Positions 1-5,517 of a DNA stretch of 5,517 nt are shown piece after piece. The notes under the pieces are model-generated. The model was not told the DNA's origin. It worked only from the letters and a program-made list of their open reading frames with translations, and ran no database searches. The position numbers were made by a program, and so were the translations under genes. Each line of letters opens with the position of its first letter. Position 1 is the stretch's first letter. The stretch lies in NCBI GenBank assembly GCA_028288385.1, contig JAQBNX010000255.1:1-5517 (forward strand), in the 5' to 3' direction. The stretch is from Spirosoma sp. (lineage in GTDB: Bacteria > Bacteroidota > Bacteroidia > Cytophagales > Spirosomataceae).

Positions 1-23
1 TTAGGGAATTTCTTAGCACGTAA

Positions 24-1061
24 TCACTTCATAATCTTCATTCGGTTGAGCGCCTGCTGATACAAACGTGCGTTAGCCATGTGTTCAGACATGGTTTTTG
101 AGAAGGTGTGGTAGCCGTTGAAACGGGCATCGACAACAAAAAACAGGTAGTCATGTTTCTCGGCATTCAAAACAGCATCGATGGTGGCGGGAGCGGGGAG
201 GTTGATGGGCCCCGGCGGCAAACCCGTGTACCGGTACGTATTGTAAGGCGAATCGACAGCCAGTTGCTTATTGAGCAGGCGCCGGATACCAAAGTCGCGC
301 AGGGCGAAAATCACCGTTGGGTCAGCTTGCAGCTTAATTCCCTGCTTTAGCCGGTTTAGGTAAACGCCCGCGACGCGGGGCTGTTCGTCGCGCTTGTTGG
401 TTTCGCCGGCCACAATGGATGCCAGCACCTGGGTCTGAGTCTGCGTTAGTCCAAGCGCTTTTGCTTTAGCCTGGCGTTCGGGCGTCCAGAATTTCTTGTA
501 TTCGGTGCCCATTCGATCCAGCAAGGCCTCGGGCTTGATGGTCCAGAAGAACTCGTAGGTATTGGGCAGAAACAGGCACACGATGGTGGTGGTGTCGAAG
601 CCGTATTTCTCACATACGGCCGGGTCGTTGAGCAGCGTGTCGAGTGCTCCCGGACCAAACTCAAACTTGCTGCCCAGTCGCTGAATCAGGTCGCTCTTTT
701 GCCGCATGCTGTTAAACGTAACCGTCATGGCGTCCTGGCTGCCGTTGCGGAGCTTAACTAAGGCTTCGCGGTTGCCCATGCGAGGCTTGAGTTCATACCG
801 CCCTTCCTTCACGCGGTCGGGGTACTTCATCAGCTTGGCCAGAAACCGGAAAGACATCTCGTCGTTCAGGACATCGTGGGTTTTGAGGGTGTCAATCACT
901 GATTCAAACGTAGCACCACGCCGGATGAGCAAGGCGAAGGGTTTGTCGTTTTCCTGTGTCAGGAGGTTTGGGCTCCTGAAAATTTGCCAGAAGTAAAACG
1001 TAAACGTCGTTAAGAGGATGGAGACGGTAAGGAAGAGACCAATTTTAAGATTGCGTGACAT
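24..1061 (-). CDS. mltG: Endolytic murein transglycosylase MltG (YceG family)
   Basis: MltG is an inner-membrane lytic transglycosylase that cleaves nascent peptidoglycan strands internally and so is thought to set glycan chain length. The 345-residue protein is of normal family length. It has a short basic N-terminus, one membrane anchor at about residues 6-28, a variable periplasmic region, then the YceG catalytic domain. Visible signatures are LASIVAGET (213-221), where E220 aligns with the catalytic Glu of E. coli MltG (the Glu before Thr in its IVEKET motif); VYLNRLKQGIKLQADPTV (233-250); SPYNTY (271-276); GLPPGPI (280-286); and DYLFFV near 304-309. The start is an ATG directly before the signal anchor; the leader is A/T-rich with no Shine-Dalgarno, as usual in Bacteroidota. 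The gene is transcribed away from the MFS gene. It ends with TGA 23 nt from the window edge, so any downstream partner is not visible. Family assignment is close to certain from the motifs; activity is inferred. Confidence 0.94.
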   Translation of the reverse strand: MSRNLKIGLFLTVSILLTTFTFYFWQIFRSPNLLTQENDKPFALLIRRGATFESVIDTLKTHDVLNDEMSFRFLAKLMKYPDRVKEGRYELKPRMGNREALVKLRNGSQDAMTVTFNSMRQKSDLIQRLGSKFEFGPGALDTLLNDPAVCEKYGFDTTTIVCLFLPNTYEFFWTIKPEALLDRMGTEYKKFWTPERQAKAKALGLTQTQTQVLASIVAGETNKRDEQPRVAGVYLNRLKQGIKLQADPTVIFALRDFGIRRLLNKQLAVDSPYNTYRYTGLPPGPINLPAPATIDAVLNAEKHDYLFFVVDARFNGYHTFSKTMSEHMANARLYQQALNRMKIMK

Positions 1062-1195
1062 AATTTGAATAAATAGGAACCAGAAATAGCTCGTGTATCA
1101 ATGAACCACCGATTATGGGCTGTAAAAGCATCGATACGCCATTTAGCAACGTACCCATTCTGTCTCTGTTACATGGTACCCGGATCATCGGGCTG

Positions 1196-1203
1196 CAAAT
1201 TTA
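1196..1203 (-). promoter_or_regulatory. Candidate Bacteroidota -7 promoter element for mltG
   Basis: Read on the minus strand this is TAAATTTG followed by C, a perfect match to the TAnnTTTG element of the Bacteroidota primary sigma factor. A transcript starting just after it would give mltG a leader of roughly 125-130 nt. No TTG/TTTG -33 element is present at the expected 17-23 nt upstream, so the promoter is supported by only one of its two boxes. It forms one arm of an inverted repeat with the plus-strand element at 1256-1263. Confidence 0.45.
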
Positions 1204-1255
1204 CGTCAAAAGCCGTCCCATGATAAGGTTGCCCCGCTTTTCGCTGAATACGTCG

Positions 1256-1263
1256 TAAATTTG
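1256..1263 (+). promoter_or_regulatory. Candidate Bacteroidota -7 promoter element for the MFS gene
   Basis: TAAATTTG matches the TAnnTTTG consensus exactly. A possible -33 box is TTG at 1229-1231, but the 24-nt spacing is slightly longer than the usual 17-23. Transcription would begin near 1268-1271, leaving only about 15-18 nt before the proposed TTG start at 1286. The close spacing supports that start, which otherwise has no Shine-Dalgarno to mark it. Confidence 0.5.
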
Positions 1264-1285
1264 GGCAAACTAAGTCAACGTTATT

Positions 1286-2482
1286 TTGGTCGTTCGCCAT
1301 CTTTTTACCCGTCAGACTGCTGGCAGGCCCAGGCTGTACACGGTCTCGTTCTGGCTGCTCAGTACCAGTAACTTTCTGTTTTCGGCCAGTTTTTCGATGA
1401 TGATTCCCGAACTGCCCGACTACCTGACCAAACTGGGTGGCCGTGAATATGTGGGGTTAATTATTGCGCTTTTCACGCTTACGGCGGGACTCTCGCGGCC
1501 CTTCAGCGGCAAAATAACCGATACGGTCGGACGCGTGCCGGTGATGGCTTTCGGGTCGATCGTGTGCTTCGTTTGCGGTTTTTTGTATCCTTATCTGCTT
1601 ACCGTTTGGGGATTTTTGATGCTGCGGCTTGTTCATGGTTTTTCTACCGGTACCAAACCCACCGCCACCGCTGCCTACGTAGCCGACGTAGTGCCAGCCA
1701 ACCGCCGGGGCGAAGCCATGGGCACGCTGGGGTTGTTCACAGCCCTGGGTATGTCGCTGGGTCCGGCCATTGGCAGTTGGCTGGCCCACGATTATTCCAT
1801 GAACGTCATGTTCTGGACATCGTCGGTTTTTGCCTTGTTATCGATCGGCATTCTGCTACGTCTGCCCGAAACGCTGGTTAACACTCAGCCATTTCGGTTT
1901 AGTCTGCTCAGGCTGAAGAAGAACGAAATATTCGATAGGCAGGCGCTGCCCCCTTTTATGGTACTCTTGCTCCAGTCGTTCAGCTATGGGGCCGTGCTTA
2001 CCCTTATTTCGAGCCTGAGCACGTCGGTTGGCATCACTAATAAAGGGCTGTTTTTCACGGTCTACACGCTGGCGTCGCTGGCCGTACGGCTGGTTTTTAG
2101 CCGGTCGTCGGATCGATACGGGCGGGTGCCGGTACTGACTGTCTCGGCGGCCCTGTTAGTCGTCTCGATGGCCCTGCTCATGGTAACTCATAGCCCGCTT
2201 ATCTACTGGACCGCTGCGCTGCTCTATGGGTTCTCCAGCGGAATGAACGCTCCAACCATCCAGGCATGGACGGCCGACCTGGCCGATGAAGCCACCCGTG
2301 GCCGGGCCATGGCAACGATGTACATTGCCCTGGAAGCGGGCATTGGTCTTGGTGCACTGGGGTCGGGCTGGTTGCTCAATCACCTGGTGGGCCAGGCGGG
2401 TTTAACAGCCTCTTTCGGCGTGTCGGCGCTGTTAGCGTTTGTGGCAACGGGATATGTGGGTTGGCTGTGGTACAGAAGCTGA
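1286..2482 (+). CDS. MFS transporter, DHA1-like (12 transmembrane segments), substrate unknown
   Basis: This is a 398-residue secondary transporter of the major facilitator superfamily, expected in the inner membrane. It has about twelve hydrophobic segments in two six-helix halves. The MFS motif A (GxxxDxxGR) appears in the loop between helices 2 and 3 as GKITDTVGR (75-83), and a degenerate copy, SRSSDRYGR (272-280), appears at the matching place in the second half. A conserved PANRRGEAMG segment (137-146) lies around helices 4-5, with a counterpart DEATRGRAMA (334-343) in the C-terminal half. Length and motif positions fit DHA1 drug or metabolite exporters of the YfcJ/YhhS type, but the sequence does not reveal the substrate. 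The start is TTG: an in-frame stop (TAA, 1271) lies just upstream, and the first ATG codons (residues 38-39) would remove most of helix 1. The 3' end may overlap the next gene, suggesting co-transcription. Confidence 0.88.
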   Translation: MVVRHLFTRQTAGRPRLYTVSFWLLSTSNFLFSASFSMMIPELPDYLTKLGGREYVGLIIALFTLTAGLSRPFSGKITDTVGRVPVMAFGSIVCFVCGFLYPYLLTVWGFLMLRLVHGFSTGTKPTATAAYVADVVPANRRGEAMGTLGLFTALGMSLGPAIGSWLAHDYSMNVMFWTSSVFALLSIGILLRLPETLVNTQPFRFSLLRLKKNEIFDRQALPPFMVLLLQSFSYGAVLTLISSLSTSVGITNKGLFFTVYTLASLAVRLVFSRSSDRYGRVPVLTVSAALLVVSMALLMVTHSPLIYWTAALLYGFSSGMNAPTIQAWTADLADEATRGRAMATMYIALEAGIGLGALGSGWLLNHLVGQAGLTASFGVSALLAFVATGYVGWLWYRS

Positions 2483-2517
2483 CTGAATCCGGCGGTCCAA
2501 CCCTGAACAATCCGCCC

Positions 2518-2928
2518 ATGGAGGATATTGAACCTCACATCCGGCCGCTGGTCGATGCCCTTAATGCAACCGGACTGGTCAGGACGTTTTCGAGTTGCGA
2601 AGGGCATTATGAGCCCCATGAGCAAAAAATGGCTGATCGGACCCATGCCTACGTTCGGTTCATACCCAGCCCTAATGTACCGACCAAACGCGTAGAGAAA
2701 CTAATGACTTACCTCCTGACACGCTTCAAAACCCGGCACGGACTAATACCCATAAACGTGACTGGCTATAAGCTATACACGCCCATTGATGAGGAAACGA
2801 CTGAGGAAACATTCGTACTCGAATTGAGACCGTTTAACCGATTCGATTTACCCGACCGGAAGCGGGCTGATACTGATCGGGCGGTGGAACAACTCGTATC
2901 GGTAATTGTAAGTGCTCCGACAAACTGA
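2518..2928 (+). CDS. Conserved hypothetical protein with SSCEGH motif
   Basis: I do not recognise a named family with certainty. From the ATG at 2518 the product is 136 residues, soluble and without signal peptide or membrane segment. It opens with a helix-like stretch (PHIRPLVDALNATG), followed by TFSSCEGH (23-30), a charged strand-and-loop region with AYVRFIP (44-50), a central basic helix, and a strand VLELRPF (100-106). The Ser-Cys-Glu-Gly-His motif near the N-terminus, followed by alternating strands, loosely recalls the SSCSGR motif of TYW3-type tRNA wybutosine methyltransferases, but that is only a resemblance. In-frame TTG (2461) and GTG (2467) starts would overlap the transporter gene by 22 or 16 nt and add up to 19 poorly structured residues (TESGGPTLNNPP). 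I prefer the ATG because the ordered part begins there. The gene is probably co-transcribed with the MFS gene and ends convergently with hslU. Confidence 0.75.
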   Translation: MEDIEPHIRPLVDALNATGLVRTFSSCEGHYEPHEQKMADRTHAYVRFIPSPNVPTKRVEKLMTYLLTRFKTRHGLIPINVTGYKLYTPIDEETTEETFVLELRPFNRFDLPDRKRADTDRAVEQLVSVIVSAPTN

Positions 2929-2996
2929 TCGATCAACTTGCCGGAGAGTCGAGTCTAAACTACGGCACCCACCAGAAGGCAGTTCATGATGTTTTT

Positions 2997-4385
2997 TTAC
3001 AGGATAAACTGGCTTAAATCGCGGTTTTTTACCAGACCGTTCAACTTCTCGCCAACTAGTTCTTTAGTTACCAAAATCTGGGCGTTTGACCCGATTACGT
3101 CGGGAATGTCGAACATGAAATCGTTCATCAGATGGCTCAGCACCGTTTGTAACCGGCGCGCTCCAATGTTTTCAACCTCGCCGTTAACCTCGAAGGCAAT
3201 CCGGGCCAGTTCGCGCAGGGCGCCATCATCGAACGTCAGATTAACCGACTCTGCCTGCAGCATGGCTACATATTGTTTGGTCAGCGCGTTTTTTGGTTCT
3301 TTCAGGATGTGGTAAAAATCATCCTCTGACAAACTTTGAAGTTCGACCCGAATGGGGAAACGACCCTGTAACTCGGGTATTAGGTCGCTGGGTTTGGCTA
3401 CGTGAAAGGCGCCGGCTGCAATGAACAGAATATGGTCGGTGTGGATGACCCCGTACTTCGTGTTTACCGCGCTGCCCTCCACAATCGGGAGCAGGTCGCG
3501 CTGCACACCCTCCCGGCTAACGTCGGGGCCACCGCCATTGCCCGATCGGGCCGATGCCACTTTGTCAATCTCGTCGATGAAAATGATGCCGGCATCCTGG
3601 GCTTTACGAATAGCTTCCTCCTTCACCTCGTCCATGTCGATGAGTTTGGCAGCCTCTTCTTCGAGCAGAATCCTGCGAGCCTCGGCAATGGTTACCTTGC
3701 GTTTTTTGCCCTTCTTGGGCATCATGCCACCAATCATCTCCTGAATGTTCATCATCGACATATCGTCGATTGCACCGCCCATGATACCAATGTTGGGCGT
3801 TTGGTTTTGCTGAACATCGATGTCAATCCGGCGGTCATCCATTTCACCGGAGCGGATTTTCTCACGGAAACGTTCGCGTGTGCGTTCGTTCAGTTCTGCG
3901 TCCGAATCGGCAGCGGCATTCTCAAAGCCCACCGTCGACTGTCCATTGGTTGATTTGACGGGCGGAATCAAAATATCTAAAATGGCTTCCTCCACGAGTT
4001 GCTGCGCCCGAACCTGCACGGCTTCTTTCTTGGCGCTCCGCACCATGTTAACCGACTGCTCAACCAGATCGCGCACCATGCTTTCCACATCGCGGCCTAC
4101 GTAGCCTACTTCGGTAAACTTGGAGGCTTCCACTTTTATAAACGGTGCATCGGCGATTTTGGCCAGCCGCCGGGCAATTTCGGTTTTGCCTACGCCGGTA
4201 GCACCAATCATCAGGATGTTGTTGGGCGTAATTTCGCGCTGCATGTCGTCGGGGCTGTTCATGCGTCTCCAGCGGTTGCGGAGGGCAATGGCTACATTCC
4301 GTTTGGCGTCGTGCTGGCCGATGATGTATTGATCCAGTTCGGCAACGATTTGCCGGGGCGTAAGGTCTTTAAGTAATTGGGTCAT
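2997..4385 (-). CDS. hslU: ATP-dependent protease ATPase subunit HslU
   Basis: HslU (ClpY) is the hexameric AAA+ unfoldase that feeds substrates to the HslV peptidase in the cytoplasm. The 462-residue product shows the full family architecture: N-terminal LTPRQIVAELDQYIIGQ (8-24), Walker A GATGVGKT (61-68), pore loop GYVG (94-97), the family-specific I-domain at about 110-240, Walker B IIFIDEID (267-274), the GRFPIRVEL box carrying the arginine finger (341-349), and sensor 2 in GARRL (408-412). It ends in DLSQFIL, equivalent to the E. coli tail that docks into HslV, so it should be competent to pair with HslV. It is slightly longer than E. coli HslU (443), with the difference in the I-domain, which has a methionine-rich stretch at 202-222 (7 Met). 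The start is ATG at 4385; a TTG two codons earlier is possible but unnecessary. It follows the KdsC-type gene after 82 nt that contain overlapping hairpins. No hslV is adjacent. Confidence 0.97.
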   Translation of the reverse strand: MTQLLKDLTPRQIVAELDQYIIGQHDAKRNVAIALRNRWRRMNSPDDMQREITPNNILMIGATGVGKTEIARRLAKIADAPFIKVEASKFTEVGYVGRDVESMVRDLVEQSVNMVRSAKKEAVQVRAQQLVEEAILDILIPPVKSTNGQSTVGFENAAADSDAELNERTRERFREKIRSGEMDDRRIDIDVQQNQTPNIGIMGGAIDDMSMMNIQEMIGGMMPKKGKKRKVTIAEARRILLEEEAAKLIDMDEVKEEAIRKAQDAGIIFIDEIDKVASARSGNGGGPDVSREGVQRDLLPIVEGSAVNTKYGVIHTDHILFIAAGAFHVAKPSDLIPELQGRFPIRVELQSLSEDDFYHILKEPKNALTKQYVAMLQAESVNLTFDDGALRELARIAFEVNGEVENIGARRLQTVLSHLMNDFMFDIPDVIGSNAQILVTKELVGEKLNGLVKNRDLSQFIL

Positions 4386-4394
4386 TGACAAACG

Positions 4395-4426
4395 GAGATA
4401 CGTAAGAGGTATCTCTATGATAGAGA
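4395..4426 (-). promoter_or_regulatory. Overlapping, mutually exclusive hairpins in the hslU leader
   Basis: Three complementary segments sit just before hslU. In mRNA order they are TCTCTAT (4426-4420), ATAGAGATAC (4418-4409) and GTATCTC (4401-4395). The first two form a perfect 7-bp inverted repeat around one base (about 6 bp with a 3-nt loop as RNA). The second and third form a 7-bp stem, GAGATAC/GTATCTC, with a 7-nt loop. The middle segment cannot pair with both, so the structures compete. The downstream stem ends 9 nt before the ATG, within reach of an initiating ribosome. No U-run follows, so it is not an intrinsic terminator. A regulatory role is inference. Confidence 0.45.
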
Positions 4427-4467
4427 AACAAGGGAAACAGGAAAATGTGCGAAGGAAACGTGAATTT

Positions 4468-4974
4468 TCAGACGTAACCCAGCTTAGCCTCGATAATTAA
4501 CTCCGCCAGTTCGCGGAAGCAACCCTGACCACCGGCCGTTTCGCAGCAATAGTCAACCACGGCTTTGTTCTGGCGCGTAGCATCGGCCGGGCAGGCCGAG
4601 AGGCCAACTGCCTGTAAGAGTTCCAGGTCGTTGACGTCATCACCAATAAAAGCCACTTCGGACGCATCCAGACCTAGTCGGCTTAAAATTTCTGCCAGCA
4701 GGGACAACTTATTGCCTGCTCCCAGGTGTAATTCGGTGATTTTTAATTTAGCTGCGCGCGTTACAACTGAAGGCGAGGTTTCGCCCGTAATGATGCCGGT
4801 TTGAACGCTCACCAATTCGCGCAGGCGCACAACGCCCATGCCATCGCGGATGTTGAACCGTTTGAGTACTTCACCCGACTCACCGTAGTAGACGCCCCCG
4901 TCGGTCAAAACGCCGTCGGAGTCAGTTAAAACGAGTTTGATGCGGGCGGCTTTGGTTTGGATAGCTGGAATCAT
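4468..4974 (-). CDS. kdsC: KdsC-type HAD phosphatase (KDO-8-P or KDN-9-P phosphatase)
   Basis: This is a 168-residue cytoplasmic HAD phosphatase of the capless C0 type, a tetrameric family that removes phosphate from 3-deoxy-2-keto sugar acids used in LPS or surface glycans. All HAD motifs are visible: DSDGVLTDG (18-26) with nucleophile D18 and acid/base D20; motif II IITGE (61-65); motif III K89 in HLGAGNK; motif IV GDDVND (111-116). The C-terminal AGGQGCFRE (147-155) is the family tail that reaches the neighbouring active site. E65, R73 and K76 match residues reported as substrate determinants of the Bacteroides KDN-9-P phosphatase BT1713 (E56, R64, K67), so the true substrate may be a nine-carbon acid; the kdsC symbol denotes the family. 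The ATG at 4974 lies 4 nt after the porQ stop. Longer in-frame starts would run into porQ and add 49 residues unlike the family, so they were rejected. Confidence 0.9.
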   Translation of the reverse strand: MIPAIQTKAARIKLVLTDSDGVLTDGGVYYGESGEVLKRFNIRDGMGVVRLRELVSVQTGIITGETSPSVVTRAAKLKITELHLGAGNKLSLLAEILSRLGLDASEVAFIGDDVNDLELLQAVGLSACPADATRQNKAVVDYCCETAGGQGCFRELAELIIEAKLGYV

Positions 4975-4978
4975 GAAT

Positions 4979-5517
4979 TTATTTAAGATACCGATCAAGG
5001 TCAATACGCAGGGAGAGCTGGCTGGTCCCGGCCTGAGGAACGGATGTGAACCGGGCGTAGGTAAGCTGAAAACCACGAGCCTGCACCGAGGCACCATACG
5101 AGATTCCCGCTCCAATACCACCGGTTGTCAGTTTTCCTTCCTGTCGTTTCTGGTGGTTATAGCCGACCAGCAAATTGACATTACGGCTGAGGAGGAACTC
5201 CGCCCCGACGCTTAGGTGCCGGGCCAGTTTTTCAACAAGGCCCACCGTTTGCGGAATAGGATTGCCGTTTAAATCGTAGCGGATGTTCAGGGTTGGGTCG
5301 TTATACGTAATGTCGAAGTGTTGCAGGTGATGGGCTGTTATAGTTAGTCGAACGGGTGCGTATCGGGGTTTGAGGGTTATGCCAGCCTGCAAATCGAACG
5401 GTAACGTAGCGTCGTTCGGGCCAAAGTTTTTGATTAAATAACCCGCATTTTTTGCCACGAGCCCAACTGTCAGTTCGTGTTTGGGATGGCGCCAGATGCC
5501 GCCAAAATCGGCCAGGA
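4979..5517 (-). CDS. porQ: Type IX secretion system protein PorQ, C-terminal part (5' end outside window)
   Basis: The reading frame is open to the window edge, giving 178 visible residues of a gene whose start lies beyond 5517; a GTG at 5458 is an internal Val, not a start. The visible part is rich in alternating amphipathic strands typical of an outer-membrane beta-barrel: WRHPKHELTVGLVAKNAGYL, then LPFDLQAGITLKPRYAPVRL, AHHLQHFDITYNDP, GAEFLLSRNVNLLVGYNH, and the ending QAGTSQLSLRIDLDRYLK. The combination of an N-x-G-Y-L segment, LPF-x-L-Q-x-G, a basic APVRL and a final strand resembles PorQ, sometimes mis-annotated as a penicillin-binding protein. PorQ is an outer-membrane member of the PorU-PorV-PorQ-PorZ attachment complex that anchors type IX cargo to the cell surface. 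The gene is the upstream member of a tight pair with the KdsC-type phosphatase gene (4 nt apart). The main alternative is another PorV/PorP-like barrel. Confidence 0.8.
   Translation of the reverse strand, partial: LADFGGIWRHPKHELTVGLVAKNAGYLIKNFGPNDATLPFDLQAGITLKPRYAPVRLTITAHHLQHFDITYNDPTLNIRYDLNGNPIPQTVGLVEKLARHLSVGAEFLLSRNVNLLVGYNHQKRQEGKLTTGGIGAGISYGASVQARGFQLTYARFTSVPQAGTSQLSLRIDLDRYLK

Larger units (their letters stand above)
1196..1263. repeat. Inverted repeat in the mltG/MFS divergent intergenic region
   Basis: CAAATTTACG at 1196-1205 is the exact reverse complement of CGTAAATTTG at 1254-1263; with one mismatch the arms extend to 12 bp (1196-1207 and 1252-1263). Inside them AAAAGC (1208-1213) is complementary to GCTTTT (1236-1241), offset by a 10-nt insertion on one side. 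Each 10-bp arm contains a -7 promoter element, one facing each way. Part of the symmetry therefore follows from having two identical promoter boxes, but the flanking CG and the inner arms go beyond that. It could be a divergent promoter or operator, or a cruciform; no regulator is identified. Confidence 0.5.

Noticed and set aside
1..23. Possible start of another minus-strand gene downstream of mltG.
   Set aside because: Only 23 nt are available; short GTG-initiated frames can be read but nothing can be supported.
1179..1192. Small hairpin CCCG-GATCAT-CGGG in the mltG leader region.
   Set aside because: A 4-bp stem is too short to stand out from chance, and no poly-U or start codon is near it.
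1101..1223. A 40-codon plus-strand ORF starting with ATG in the mltG/MFS intergenic region, encoding three cysteines.
   Set aside because: It has no ribosome-binding or promoter context, no recognisable motif, and runs through the candidate mltG promoter; an ORF of this length is readily expected by chance.
2929..2996. A possible bidirectional terminator in the convergent gap: TGCCG (2939-2943) with CGGCA (2963-2967), and a run of seven T at 2992-2998.
   Set aside because: The stem is only 5 bp with a 19-nt loop, and the T-run is 24 nt away from it and touches the hslU stop codon; it does not form a convincing intrinsic terminator.
3725..3790. Methionine-rich stretch in the HslU I-domain as a possible insertion or metal-binding feature.
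   Set aside because: The I-domain is the most variable part of HslU, and E. coli also has a Met-containing PGMEEM-like segment here; this looks like lineage variation.
3402..3953. A 183-codon open frame on the plus strand opposite hslU, and other long frames antisense to hslU and mltG.
   Set aside because: They lie wholly antisense to genes with unmistakable protein motifs, and their translations show no domain logic; they are shadows of codon bias.
4975..5121. A 49-residue N-terminal extension of the KdsC-type phosphatase from an upstream in-frame start.
   Set aside because: The added residues overlap the conserved C-terminal barrel strands of porQ in another frame and do not resemble any KdsC N-terminus; the ATG at 4974 gives the normal family length.

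Overview
This window looks like chromosomal housekeeping DNA from a Bacteroidota member, probably order Cytophagales and plausibly a Spirosoma-like genus. The clade call rests on three things. The right edge carries the end of a PorQ-like type IX secretion protein, a system confined to this phylum. The start codons lack Shine-Dalgarno sequences and have A/T-rich leaders instead. Two perfect copies of the Bacteroidota -7 promoter element (TAnnTTTG) lie in the one divergent intergenic region. GC content looks moderate (about half, estimated by eye). The genus guess is a weak inference.

Layout. On the minus strand at the left is mltG (24-1061), an endolytic murein transglycosylase. A 224-bp divergent intergenic region (1062-1285) separates it from a plus-strand pair: a DHA1-like MFS transporter (1286-2482, TTG start) and a small protein with an SSCEGH motif (2518-2928, with possible earlier starts overlapping the transporter). 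The plus-strand pair converges, across 68 bp, on a minus-strand block read from the right edge: porQ (partial, 4979-5517), a KdsC-type HAD sugar-acid phosphatase (4468-4974) starting 4 nt after the porQ stop, and hslU (2997-4385) 82 nt further on. I saw no tRNA, rRNA, mobile element, CRISPR array or phage gene.

How the genes fit together. Most products concern the envelope or protein quality control: MltG limits glycan strand length, PorQ belongs to the outer-membrane attachment complex of type IX secretion, and the KdsC-type phosphatase makes an LPS or surface-glycan sugar acid. HslU is the unfoldase of the HslUV protease, but no hslV lies beside it here.

The window does not contain an obviously new defence or mobile system. 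The observations most worth checking are: substrate-specificity residues in the phosphatase that point to a nine-carbon sugar acid (KDN-9-P type) rather than KDO-8-P; two mutually exclusive hairpins just upstream of the hslU start codon; a 10-bp inverted repeat that places identical -7 elements on opposite strands between mltG and the transporter gene; and the unassigned SSCEGH protein.
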